From Mesorhizobium sp. B1-1-8 (GTDB taxonomy: Bacteria; Pseudomonadota; Alphaproteobacteria; Rhizobiales; Rhizobiaceae), in the NCBI RefSeq assembly GCF_006442795.2, contig NZ_CP083956.1:2767501-2831500 (forward strand): a DNA stretch of 64,000 nt. The letters are read 5' to 3'. Of this stretch, positions 8,051 to 16,200 are shown in pieces. The translations under genes and the position numbers were made by a program. Under the pieces are notes generated by a model, which ran no database searches, had not been told where the DNA came from, and saw only the letters and a program-made list of their open reading frames with translations. Numbering within the stretch: position 1 is the first letter of the stretch; each line of letters starts with the position of its first letter.

Positions 8051-8818
8051 TCAAGACAGGGAAACGGAAGCGACGAGCAGCACCATGATCTCGCCGAGCT
8101 GCTGCAGCGCGCCGATCGTGTCGCCGGTCTGGCCGCCGATCTGACTGAGGCAAAGCGCGCGGAAGGCGACGAAGAGCAGGGCGAGCAGGATCAGCGCTGC
8201 CAGCGCGCCGCCAAGGCCGAGCGCCAGCAGTGCGACGGCGCCGACCGCCGCGCCGACTGCGGCAGTTTCGGCGCTGACGGTCCCCGCGCTAGCCGACAGG
8301 CCATCGGTGCGAGCCGGCGGCAGAAAGTGCATGAAGGCGCCGAACAGGCCGCGCGAGGCGGCATGCGCGGCCAGCAGCGCCAGGAAGACATGGCCGGGGC
8401 CGGAAAGCTCGGCAAGCGCGCTCCAGCGGATCAGCTGCGACAACCCGAGCGCCGCTGCGCCATAGGCGCCGATGCGGCTGTCGCGCATGATGTCCAGCTT
8501 TCTCTCGCGCGTGCCGCCGCCACCGAAGCCATCGGCGATATCGGAGAGCCCGTCCTCATGCAGGCAGCCGGCGGCAAGCATCGTCGCGGCAAGCGCGAGC
8601 GCGGCGGCAGGGCCTGTCGCGAGACCGGCCTTGGCAGCGACGGCGTAGACGAGCGCGCCGAGGATCGCGATGGCGAGACCGGCAAAAGGTGCCGCCCAGA
8701 TCGCGTCGGCAAGGCTTCGGCCGCCGAAGTCGCGTGTTGGCAGCGGCAGCCGCGTGAAGAAGACGAGGCTGACCCAAATGTCGTCCAGGAACTGCCGGGG
8801 CGAGGGGCTTGCGGTCAT
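8051..8818 (-). CDS. cobS: Adenosylcobinamide-GDP ribazoletransferase (cobalamin synthase)
   Basis: This integral membrane enzyme joins adenosylcobinamide-GDP to alpha-ribazole to finish cobalamin. The 255-residue protein starts with FFTRLPLP, a family signature, and has HEDGLSDIADGFGGG near residue 86, where the acidic residues bind Mg, followed by RDSRIGAYG. Several hydrophobic segments rich in Ala, Leu and Gly fill the C-terminal half. Its start overlaps the cobB stop as ATGA, so the two are coupled. It is CobV in Pseudomonas denitrificans naming. Confidence 0.95.
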   Translation of the reverse strand: MTASPSPRQFLDDIWVSLVFFTRLPLPTRDFGGRSLADAIWAAPFAGLAIAILGALVYAVAAKAGLATGPAAALALAATMLAAGCLHEDGLSDIADGFGGGGTRERKLDIMRDSRIGAYGAAALGLSQLIRWSALAELSGPGHVFLALLAAHAASRGLFGAFMHFLPPARTDGLSASAGTVSAETAAVGAAVGAVALLALGLGGALAALILLALLFVAFRALCLSQIGGQTGDTIGALQQLGEIMVLLVASVSLS

Positions 8819-10131
8819 GCGGCCCTCGCAATGGCATGGAAGAACGTGCCGCTGACATGGCCGCGCCGGTAACCGGAAGCGCCGAGCGGATTGCCCTGGC
8901 CGTCGGCGAGGTCGGCCAGCGGCTCGTCATTGCCGGTGCCGGTCATCTGCGCATAATGGAATTCGTGGCCGCGGATCAGCGTGCCTTCGGCGCCGAGTGG
9001 GCAATCGGCGCGCAGGCGCGCCTCGCGGTAGCCGAGATTCATCTTACGCTTGGCGAAACTGGTCGAATGGCCGAGCAGGCCGAGCATCCGGTGGCTTTCG
9101 CCGGCCGCATCCTCCAGCGCCTCGCCAAGCACCATGAAGCCACCGCATTCGCCATGCACCGGGCGTGTTGCTGCGAAGGCCAGCATGCCGGCGCGGAAGT
9201 TGTCCGCCGCCGCCAACCGGCCCGCATGAAGTTCGGGATAGCCGCCGGGCAGCCAGCAGACATCGCAGCGGTCTTCGGGCGCTTGGTCGGCAAGCGGCGA
9301 GAACGGGACAAGCTCAGCGCCGGCGTTGCGCCAGTGCGCAGCGACATGCGGGTACAGGAAGGTGAAGGCGGCATCTTCGGCAAGCGCGATGCGCTGGCCG
9401 GGCGGCTGCAGCGCATCGCCGAAGTCTCCAATTTGCGGCTCCAGCGGTGTCGCCAGCGCGAGAATGGCGTCGATGTCGAGCGACTTTTCTACCATGTCGG
9501 CCAGCCGGTCGAGATGGGCCATCAGGTTCTCATACTCGCCGGCCTGGACGAGGCCGAGATGCCGTTCCGGCAGGTTGAGCGTCGGGTCGCGCATGATGGC
9601 GCCGACCACCGGCAGGCCGATCGCCTCGATGGCGTCGCCGCAGAGCCGGCGATGCCGCTCGCTGCCCAGCCGGTTGAGGATCACGCCGGCCATGCGCACG
9701 TCCGGATCATAGGTGGCAAAGCCCTTGGCCACCGCGGCTGCCGTCGTCGATTGCCCCGATACATCGAGCACCAGCAGCACCGGCAGGCCGTAAAGCCGGG
9801 CAAGATCGGCGGCCGAGCCCGACCGGCCTTCGGGCGCCGGGATGCCATCGAACAGGCCCATGGCGCTTTCGAGGATGACGAACTCGGCATCGTCGGCAGC
9901 TTGCGCGGCGAGGGCGTTGAGCAGCGAAGGCGACATCGCCCAGCTGTCGAGATTGACGCCGGACAGGCCGGTTGCGGCGGTGTGGAAGCCGGGGTCGATA
10001 TAGTCAGGTCCGGACTTGGCGCCGCGCACTTTCAGCCCGCGCCGGGCGAGTGCACGCAGCAGGCCGATGGTGACGCTGGTCTTGCCCGAACCGGAGCGCG
10101 GCGCGCCGATGATGATCGCCCGTGCTGTCAT
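8815..10131 (-). CDS. cobB: Cobyrinic acid a,c-diamide synthase
   Basis: CobB amidates carboxyls a and c of (hydrogeno)byrinic acid using glutamine and ATP. The 438-residue protein has a P-loop GAPRSGSGKTS at residues 9-19, SGPDYIDPGFH near residue 40, and a class I glutamine amidotransferase-like C-terminal domain with the nucleophile in HGECGGFM near residue 327 and the catalytic His in RGHEFHYA near residue 393. Gene overlaps of ATGA with both cobA upstream and cobS downstream place it in a tightly coupled run. Confidence 0.95.
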   Translation of the reverse strand: MTARAIIIGAPRSGSGKTSVTIGLLRALARRGLKVRGAKSGPDYIDPGFHTAATGLSGVNLDSWAMSPSLLNALAAQAADDAEFVILESAMGLFDGIPAPEGRSGSAADLARLYGLPVLLVLDVSGQSTTAAAVAKGFATYDPDVRMAGVILNRLGSERHRRLCGDAIEAIGLPVVGAIMRDPTLNLPERHLGLVQAGEYENLMAHLDRLADMVEKSLDIDAILALATPLEPQIGDFGDALQPPGQRIALAEDAAFTFLYPHVAAHWRNAGAELVPFSPLADQAPEDRCDVCWLPGGYPELHAGRLAAADNFRAGMLAFAATRPVHGECGGFMVLGEALEDAAGESHRMLGLLGHSTSFAKRKMNLGYREARLRADCPLGAEGTLIRGHEFHYAQMTGTGNDEPLADLADGQGNPLGASGYRRGHVSGTFFHAIARAA

Positions 10132-10943
10132 GTCTCGCCCGCCAGTGCCGCGCGCATGGCGACGATGCCGCCGACGACGATCAGCGCCGGCGAGGTGAGA
10201 CCGGCGGTCGCCGCCTCCTCGGCGATGGTGGCGAGCGTGGCGACGACGATGCGCTCCTGCGGCGTTGTTGCAGAAACGACGACCGCCGCCGGCGTCGACG
10301 GCGCCAGTCCACCCTCAAGCAGCGAAGCGGCAATCCGCGGCAGGTTGGCCATGCCCATATAGACGACGACCGGTTGGCCGGTGCGGGCGATCGCGCCCCA
10401 GTCGAGGTCGTCTTCGGTGCCGGCGGCGTGACCGGTGGCGAGGATGACCGCCTTATTGATGCCGCGCATGGTGGCGGGAATGCCGGTGGCGGCCAGCGCG
10501 GTGAGGCCGGAGGTGAGGCCTGACAGCACCCGAAACGGAATGGCTTCCCGCGCCAGCGCCAAAGCCTCTTCGCCGCCGCGGCCGAAAATATAGGGATCGC
10601 CGCCCTTCAGCCTGACGACGCGGCGGCCTTCGCGCGCCAGCCGCACCAGCAAGGCGGTTATGTCGTCCTGCTTCATCGACGGCTGGCCGCCGCGTTTTCC
10701 GGCGTAGAACAGCTCGGCGCCTTCCGCAACGGCAACGACATCGGGTGAGACGAGCGCGTCGTAGACCAGTGCATCGCATTGTCCGAGCGCGGCCAGCACT
10801 TCCAACGTCAGGCAGCCGGGATCGCCGGGACCGGCGCCGGCCAGCCAGACATGACCGGGCTCCAGTTCGCGCGGGTTGAAGTTCAGCCGCGCCAGCGCCT
10901 GCTCCACATTTGCCCGTCCGTTCGTATTGGCGCTGGCGTTCAC
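10128..10943 (-). CDS. cobA: Uroporphyrinogen-III C-methyltransferase
   Basis: CobA (SUMT) methylates uroporphyrinogen III at C2 and C7 to give precorrin-2, the entry step of the pathway. The 271-residue product shows the SAM-binding [14 protein letters not shown] near residue 34, YDALVSPDV, the [14 protein letters not shown] block, and [16 protein letters not shown] near residue 113. There is no CysG-type dehydrogenase domain, so it is the single-function form. The first 28 residues form a polar leader. It overlaps cobM and cobB by four bases each. Confidence 0.95.
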   Translation of the reverse strand: MNASANTNGRANVEQALARLNFNPRELEPGHVWLAGAGPGDPGCLTLEVLAALGQCDALVYDALVSPDVVAVAEGAELFYAGKRGGQPSMKQDDITALLVRLAREGRRVVRLKGGDPYIFGRGGEEALALAREAIPFRVLSGLTSGLTALAATGIPATMRGINKAVILATGHAAGTEDDLDWGAIARTGQPVVVYMGMANLPRIAASLLEGGLAPSTPAAVVVSATTPQERIVVATLATIAEEAATAGLTSPALIVVGGIVAMRAALAGET

Positions 10944-11704
10944 AATCCGTCCCGTCCGCGAAAACGCCGCTGGTAGTGGGCGTCGTAAAGTGAGCTTTCG
11001 CCGAAATCCCGTGCGGCCAATGCGCTGCCGACGAAGATGATCGCCGTGCGTTCCATCGGATTTTCCGCCAGCTGTGCCTCGATGGTCGAGAGCGTGCCGG
11101 TTACTACGCGTTCATCCGGCCATGAGGCGCGGAAAACGATCGCGACCGGGCATTCGGCGCCATAGAGCGGCGTCAGCTCGGCGACGACGCGGTCGATGGC
11201 GTGGATGGCGAGATGGATGGCGAGCGTGGCGCCGGTGCGGCCGAAGCCGGCCAGCGTCTCGCCGGGCGGCATCTTCGACGCACGGCCGGAGACGCGGGTC
11301 AGCACAAGGCTTTGGGCGAGTTCGGGAATGGTGAGTTCGCGCCGCAGCGCTGCAGCGGCAGCGGCGAAGGACGGCACGCCGGGCGTGAGCGTGTACGGGA
11401 TGCCGTGCTTTTCCAGCCGGCGGATCTGCTCGGCCACGGCGCTCCACACCGACAGGTCGCCGGAATGCAGGCGGGCAACATCGTGGCCTTCCTTGTGGGC
11501 GGCGACATATTCACCCTCGATCTCGTCGAGCGACATCGGCGCGGTGTCGATCAGTTTTGTTCCCGGGGCGCAGTGCTGCAAAAGCTCAGGCGCGACGATC
11601 GAGCCGGCGTAGAGGCAGACCGGGCAGCTGGCCAGCAGCCGGCTGCCGCGCAAGGTGATGAGGTCGGCGGCGCCCGGTCCGGCGCCGATGAAGTGGACGG
11701 TCAT
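10940..11704 (-). CDS. cobM: Precorrin-4 C11-methyltransferase
   Basis: CobM adds the C11 methyl group to precorrin-4. The 254-residue protein begins with [17 protein letters not shown], the SAM-binding loop of the tetrapyrrole methylase fold, followed by CLYAGSIV near residue 31 and [12 protein letters not shown] near residue 78, both typical of CobM/Cbi[13 protein letters not shown] near residue 107 completes the second SAM-contact region. Four-base overlaps with cobE before it and cobA after it indicate co-translation. Confidence 0.95.
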   Translation of the reverse strand: MTVHFIGAGPGAADLITLRGSRLLASCPVCLYAGSIVAPELLQHCAPGTKLIDTAPMSLDEIEGEYVAAHKEGHDVARLHSGDLSVWSAVAEQIRRLEKHGIPYTLTPGVPSFAAAAAALRRELTIPELAQSLVLTRVSGRASKMPPGETLAGFGRTGATLAIHLAIHAIDRVVAELTPLYGAECPVAIVFRASWPDERVVTGTLSTIEAQLAENPMERTAIIFVGSALAARDFGESSLYDAHYQRRFRGRDGL

Positions 11705-12087
11705 GCGGCGCCTCCACCAAGCGCGATGGCGCAGGTGACCGGGCCGACCACAGTACGCGGCCCGAGCAGTTGTGCGTTCTTGCCGGCCGCAGCGAGGGCG
11801 GCGGCTTCCGAAACCGATGGCGTGCGGGCATGGGCCTGCGACAGATCGGAATGGCTGGGCGTGGCCGATGAAGGTGCTTTCAGCGCCTCGTCATCGACGA
11901 CGATGAGCGGAAGGCCGAGTTGCCGTGCGGCGGCCATGATCGCTGCCTCGTCCTGCTTTAGCCTGGCGGTCGCCAGTGCCGAAAGCGCCGTCAGCGCCAG
12001 CCCATGCGCCTCCAACGCGGTCTCTACGGCCGCAAGCACGTCCTCGACGTTAATGCCCTTCCGGCTGCCTATGCCCGCGACCATCAT
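11701..12087 (-). CDS. cobE: CobE / CbiG C-terminal-like cobalamin biosynthesis protein
   Basis: CobE is a small protein of the aerobic pathway, related to the C-terminal part of CbiG; its exact reaction is not settled. The 128-residue product starts with [15 protein letters not shown], the family signature, and ends with [17 protein letters not shown] chose ATG 12087, which overlaps the cobL stop, with GGAG 12-15 bases upstream; an in-frame ATG at 12105 is an alternative that adds six residues. It lies between cobL and cobM. Confidence 0.88.
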   Translation of the reverse strand: MMVAGIGSRKGINVEDVLAAVETALEAHGLALTALSALATARLKQDEAAIMAAARQLGLPLIVVDDEALKAPSSATPSHSDLSQAHARTPSVSEAAALAAAGKNAQLLGPRTVVGPVTCAIALGGGAA

Positions 12088-13325
12088 GGCTTCACCCAGC
12101 TCCATTGCATCACGGGCATGGCCGGCCGCCATGCCTGCATCGTGCCGACGGGCGAAGCGCGAGAGAGCGCGATGCGGATCAGATCGCCGCCGTGCTTCGT
12201 GTGCTGTTCGAGCAGCAGCGTCTCCATTTCCAGCGTCACCGCATTGACGACGAGCCGGCCCCCGGCGCTTAGCGCTTTGATCGCGTTCTCCAGCACGCCG
12301 GCATCGCTGCCGCCACCGCCGATGAAAATCGCATCCGGCGTTTCCAATCTGGCCAGCGCCTTGGGCGCCGAGCCTTCGACGACGATGAGACCGGGAACAC
12401 CGCAGGCAGCCGCATTGTGCCGAATGCGGGCAGCGCGTGTCGGATCGGCCTCGATGGCAATCGTGCGCAGCGAGGGATGGGCGAGCATCCATTCGATGCC
12501 GACCGAGCCGGAGCCGGCGCCGATATCCCACAACAATTCGCCGCGCCTGGGGGCCAACACCGACAGCGTGATGGCGCGGACCTCGCGCTTGGTGATCTGA
12601 CCGTCATGCTCGAACAGATGATCGGCAAGGCCCGACGCCAGCGACAGGATGCGCGCGTCCGGCGTCGCTTCGATTTCCAGTGCCAGCACGTTGAGCGGAT
12701 TGATGTTTTCGAGATCGAAAGCATCGGCGCGGGCTGATCGCAGCGTTTCATGCGGACCGCCCAGGGCCTCCAGCACCGTCAGCGCCGACGCGCCGAAATC
12801 GAGTTCGGTGAGCAGGCGCGCGATCGCGGCCGGCGCATCGCCGTCGGAGCTCAACGCGAGAATACGCGCGCCCGGATGCAGGAGTGGCCGGATCAGGTCG
12901 ATCGGGCGGCCGTGCAGGGAGATGGTCTCGACATCCTGCAGCGCCCAGCCGAGACGGCAGGCTGCCAACGAGACCGACGACGGCGCCGGCAGAACGAGCA
13001 TCTGCTCCGGCCTCACCTTGCGGGCCAGCGTGGCGCCGACGCCGTGGAAGAACGGGTCGCCGGAGGCAAGCACGCAGACGTTCTTGCCCTCGAGCGCCAG
13101 CACGTCGCGCATTTCAGGGTCGAATGGGGTCGGCCAGCAGCGTGTATTGCCCTTGGCCAGGGACGCCACCAGGGCGAGGTGCCGCTTGCCGCCGAAGACG
13201 AATTCGGCCTCGGCGATCCGCCGCTTGGCCTCGTCGCCGAGACCCGCTACACCGTCCTCGCCGATGCCGACGATGGTGAGCCATTTTTTGCTGAGCCTGA
13301 CGCCGCGCGGACCCTTAGCAGGCAT
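12084..13325 (-). CDS. cobL: Precorrin-6Y C5,15-methyltransferase (decarboxylating)
   Basis: CobL is a two-domain enzyme. Residues about 13-215 are a tetrapyrrole methylase (CbiE-like; LTIVGIGEDGVAGL and ASGDPFFHGVG), and residues about 225-413 are a Rossmann methyltransferase (CbiT-like; ELLWDIGAGSGSVGIEW). It methylates C5 and C15 and removes the ring C acetate carboxyl. The 413-residue length is normal. The chosen start at 13325 faces the cobK start on the other strand with only a CATG between them; a start slightly further in, just before KKWLTIVG, is possible but lacks an ATG. Confidence 0.92.
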   Translation of the reverse strand: MPAKGPRGVRLSKKWLTIVGIGEDGVAGLGDEAKRRIAEAEFVFGGKRHLALVASLAKGNTRCWPTPFDPEMRDVLALEGKNVCVLASGDPFFHGVGATLARKVRPEQMLVLPAPSSVSLAACRLGWALQDVETISLHGRPIDLIRPLLHPGARILALSSDGDAPAAIARLLTELDFGASALTVLEALGGPHETLRSARADAFDLENINPLNVLALEIEATPDARILSLASGLADHLFEHDGQITKREVRAITLSVLAPRRGELLWDIGAGSGSVGIEWMLAHPSLRTIAIEADPTRAARIRHNAAACGVPGLIVVEGSAPKALARLETPDAIFIGGGGSDAGVLENAIKALSAGGRLVVNAVTLEMETLLLEQHTKHGGDLIRIALSRASPVGTMQAWRPAMPVMQWSWVKP

Positions 13326-14094
13326 GATGACGCACCGTATCCTGATCCTCGGCGGAACCACGGAAGCCCGGCAACTGGCGGCAAAGCTCGCCATGCGCCC
13401 CAATTCCGCAATCACGCTGTCGCTGGCCGGCCGCACTGAAAGCCCGGTTGCGCAAGGTGTGCCTATCCGCAGCGGCGGCTTCGGCGGTGCCGACGGGCTG
13501 GCGGTGTATCTCAAGGAGGCGGGCATCGATCTGCTGATCGACGCCACGCATCCCTACGCGGCGCGCATCTCGGCGAATGCTGCCGAAGCGGCCACGCGAA
13601 CCGGCCTGCCGATCCTTGCTCTGCGACGCCCCGCCTGGGAGCCTGCCGCGGGCGATCGTTGGACGCTCGTGGAAAATGTGGTGGAAGCGGTGAGGGCGCT
13701 CGGCAATGCACCCCGCAAAGTCTTCCTGGCGATCGGCAGGCAGGAGGCCGGCGCCTTCGAGGCGGCTCCGCAGCACCGCTATCTCATCCGCAGCGTCGAT
13801 CCGGTCGAGCCGAAGTTGGCACTGCCGGATGCGATCTATCTGCTGGCGCGCGGTCCGTTTCCGGAAGCCGACGAGCGTGCGCTGCTCGAAGAGCATGGCA
13901 TTGATGCCGTCGTGTCGAAGAACAGCGGCGGCGCGGCAAGCTACGGTAAGATCGCGGCGGCGCGGGCGCTCGGCATCGAGGTGATCATGGTCCGCCGGCC
14001 GTCTTTGCCGGCCGTCCCGTCGGCCGAAACCGTCGATCAACTGGCGGCAAAAGTCGATCATGCCCTGGAGCCCGCCGCCGAGCGCGGCGTGTAA
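13324..14094 (+). CDS. cobK: Precorrin-6A reductase
   Basis: CobK reduces precorrin-6A with NADPH to precorrin-6B. The 256-residue product begins HRILILGGTTEARQLA, the nucleotide-binding loop, and has IDATHPYAARIS near residue 77, AIGRQEAGAF near residue 138, and SKNSGGAASYGKI near residue 199, all family hallmarks. Two ATG codons stand in tandem at 13324 and 13327; either may be used. It is the only plus-strand cob gene here. Its start touches the cobL start and its last 37 bases overlap cobJ on the opposite strand. Confidence 0.93.
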   Translation: MMTHRILILGGTTEARQLAAKLAMRPNSAITLSLAGRTESPVAQGVPIRSGGFGGADGLAVYLKEAGIDLLIDATHPYAARISANAAEAATRTGLPILALRRPAWEPAAGDRWTLVENVVEAVRALGNAPRKVFLAIGRQEAGAFEAAPQHRYLIRSVDPVEPKLALPDAIYLLARGPFPEADERALLEEHGIDAVVSKNSGGAASYGKIAAARALGIEVIMVRRPSLPAVPSAETVDQLAAKVDHALEPAAERGV

Positions 14095-14822
14095 ACCAGC
14101 GACGGCTTGTCACCGCGCCGGATGATACGGGTCTCGGGCGATCCGATGATGATGCAGGTGGCCATGTCGGCTTTTTGCGCATCGACATCCGCCAGCAGGT
14201 GGACCTCGATGCGCTCGTCGGGCCGCCCGGCGGCGCGGCCGAAGATGACCGGCGTGGTGCCGGGCAGGATGGCGGCGAGGCATTCGAAGGCGCGGCTGAG
14301 CTGCCAAGGGCGCGCCTTGCTGATCGGGTTGTAGAGCGCGATGACGAATCCGGCGCCGGCCGCCGCCAGCAGCCGCAATTCGATCAGCTCCCACGGCTTC
14401 AGATTGTCGGACAGCGAGATGGCGCAAAAATCGTGGCCGAGCGGCGCGCCAATGCGGGCGGCGACGGCAAGCATGGCGGTGACGCCGGGCACGATGTCGA
14501 GGTCGATGGCTCGCCATTCGGCTGGACCGGCTTCGATCGCCTCACAGACGGCCGCTGCCATGGCGAAGACACCGGGATCGCCGCCGGAGACGACGGCAAC
14601 GTTATGGCCTTCAGCGGCTTTCATCAGGGCATCTTTGGACCGTGCCAACTCCTCGCGATTGTCGGAGGCGACGCGGGTCTGATCCGGGCGAAGCTCAAGC
14701 CGATCGAGATAGGGCTTGTAGCCGTAGAAGAATTCGGCTTCCGCTACTGCGCGGCTTGCTTCCGGCGTGACCTGATCGGCATTGCCGGGTCCAAGGCCGA
14801 TGACGGTCAGACGGCCGCTCAT
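14058..14822 (-). CDS. cobJ: Precorrin-3B C17-methyltransferase
   Basis: CobJ methylates C17 and contracts the macrocycle ring of precorrin-3B. The 254-residue protein has LTVIGLGPGNADQVTPEA at the N-terminus for SAM binding, YGYKPYLDRL near residue 33, VSGGDPGVFAMAAAV near residue 78, and IVPGVTAMLA. It starts in ATGA overlap with cobI. Its 3' end overlaps the end of cobK by 37 bases, so transcription of one is antisense to the other's end. Confidence 0.95.
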   Translation of the reverse strand: MSGRLTVIGLGPGNADQVTPEASRAVAEAEFFYGYKPYLDRLELRPDQTRVASDNREELARSKDALMKAAEGHNVAVVSGGDPGVFAMAAAVCEAIEAGPAEWRAIDLDIVPGVTAMLAVAARIGAPLGHDFCAISLSDNLKPWELIELRLLAAAGAGFVIALYNPISKARPWQLSRAFECLAAILPGTTPVIFGRAAGRPDERIEVHLLADVDAQKADMATCIIIGSPETRIIRRGDKPSLVYTPRSAAGSRA

Positions 14823-15568
14823 AGCTTGGCTCCGGGCCGGCCGGACCAGCCGGCCACCAGCACGATGGCGAAATAAGGGGCCTTATCGTCCGGCTTTTCG
14901 GCAAGCCGCATCGAGACGCTGCCCGGCATGGTGCCGCGCTCGACATAGACGGCTTTCGTCAGCTTGCCGGTCGCCTCCAGCGCGCGGCGAATTTTTGGCA
15001 GGTTACGGCCGACCTTCATGATGACGGCGGCATCGGTATCGGCGAGGCGTCGTGTCAATTCGAACTCGCTCATCGTGCCCGGCAGCACGGTAAGCACATC
15101 GTCGCCCTGGACGATCGGCAGGCCGGTCGCCGACCAGCAGCCGGACATGGCGGTGACGCCGGGAATGACTTCGGTAGAAAAACGATGCGCCAGCCGCACA
15201 TGCAGGTGCATGTAGGAGCCGTAGAAGAGGGGATCGCCTTCCGACAGGACGGCCACTATCCTGCCGGCATCGAGATGCCGGGCGACCTGTTCCGCCGACT
15301 GCTCGTAGAAGTCGGCAATCTGCGCGCGGTAATCGTCGTGATCCTTGTCGATCTCGGTCGTCACCGGATAGAGCAGCGGCAGCTCCAGCATGTCCGGCCT
15401 GAAGCGCGCCTCGACGATGGCGCGCGCATTGCTGTTGTTGCCGCGCTTGGCGAAATAGGCCACGACATCGGCCTCGGCCAGCGCCCGCGCTGCCTTCAGC
15501 GTCAAAAGCTCCGGATCGCCGGGGCCGGTGCCGACGCCGACCAACCGTCCTTTGACCGGCGCGTTCAT
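14819..15568 (-). CDS. cobI: Precorrin-2 C20-methyltransferase
   Basis: CobI converts precorrin-2 to precorrin-3A by methylation at C20. The 249-residue product has GRLVGVGTGPGDPELLTLKA at residues 7-26, YFAKRGNNSNAR near residue 38, and VLSEGDPLFYGSYMH near residue 100, all typical. I chose the ATG at 15568, in ATGA overlap with cobH, because it gives the normal family length; an open frame continuing upstream lies antisense-free but out of phase with cobH and is not used. Confidence 0.95.
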   Translation of the reverse strand: MNAPVKGRLVGVGTGPGDPELLTLKAARALAEADVVAYFAKRGNNSNARAIVEARFRPDMLELPLLYPVTTEIDKDHDDYRAQIADFYEQSAEQVARHLDAGRIVAVLSEGDPLFYGSYMHLHVRLAHRFSTEVIPGVTAMSGCWSATGLPIVQGDDVLTVLPGTMSEFELTRRLADTDAAVIMKVGRNLPKIRRALEATGKLTKAVYVERGTMPGSVSMRLAEKPDDKAPYFAIVLVAGWSGRPGAKL

Positions 15569-16197
15569 AGGCCCGGCCTCGCCAGTGCATTGAGCGCGGC
15601 GGCGGTCATGGCGCTGCCGCCCAGCCTGCCGCGCACGATGGCGTAAGGCACGCCATAGGAATTTTGCGCCAGCGCGTCCTTCGATTCGGCGGCGCCGACG
15701 AAGCCGACCGGCATGCCGATGATAGCCGCCGGCTTCGGCGCGCCGTCGCGCAGTTTTTCCAGCAGATAGAAGAGGGCGGTTGGCGCGTTGCCGATAGCGA
15801 CGATAGAGCCGGCGATGCGCTCGCCCCAGAGATCGATGGCGGCGGCCGAGCGCGTGTTGCCGATTTCCCTGGCGATGTCGTGCGTGCGCGGGTCGCGCAG
15901 CGTGCAGATCACCTCGTTGCCGGCGGGCAGACGGGCGCGGGTGACGCCGTGCGAGACCATTTCGGCATCGCAGAAGATCGGCGCGCCGGCGGCGAGAGCC
16001 GCGCGGGCGGCGGCCACGAAATCGGGCGAGAAGACGAAATTTCGGGCCGCTTCGACCTGACCGCAGGCGTGGATCATGCGGATGGCGACATCTGCCTCGG
16101 CCTCGGAAAAGCACGACAGGTCGGCCTCGGCGCGGATGATGGCGAAGGAGCGTTCGTAAATCGCCGTGCCGTCATGGATGTAGTCGTAGGCGGCCAT
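15565..16197 (-). CDS. cobH: Precorrin-8X methylmutase
   Basis: CobH moves the methyl group from C11 to C12 of precorrin-8X, giving hydrogenobyrinic acid. At 210 residues it has the usual length. Visible blocks are MIHACGQVE near residue 42, whose His is the catalytic residue, IFCDAEMVSHGV near residue 75, and IGMPVGFVGAAESK near residue 160. It follows the cobG stop by three bases and overlaps cobI. Confidence 0.95.
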   Translation of the reverse strand: MAAYDYIHDGTAIYERSFAIIRAEADLSCFSEAEADVAIRMIHACGQVEAARNFVFSPDFVAAARAALAAGAPIFCDAEMVSHGVTRARLPAGNEVICTLRDPRTHDIAREIGNTRSAAAIDLWGERIAGSIVAIGNAPTALFYLLEKLRDGAPKPAAIIGMPVGFVGAAESKDALAQNSYGVPYAIVRGRLGGSAMTAAALNALARPGL

Positions 16198-16200
16198 TCA

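Noticed and set aside
8809..10362. A 517-codon plus-strand frame opposite cobB and cobA
   Set aside because: It is antisense to genes with clear family motifs and shows the arginine- and glycine-rich composition typical of shadow frames in high-GC coding DNA.
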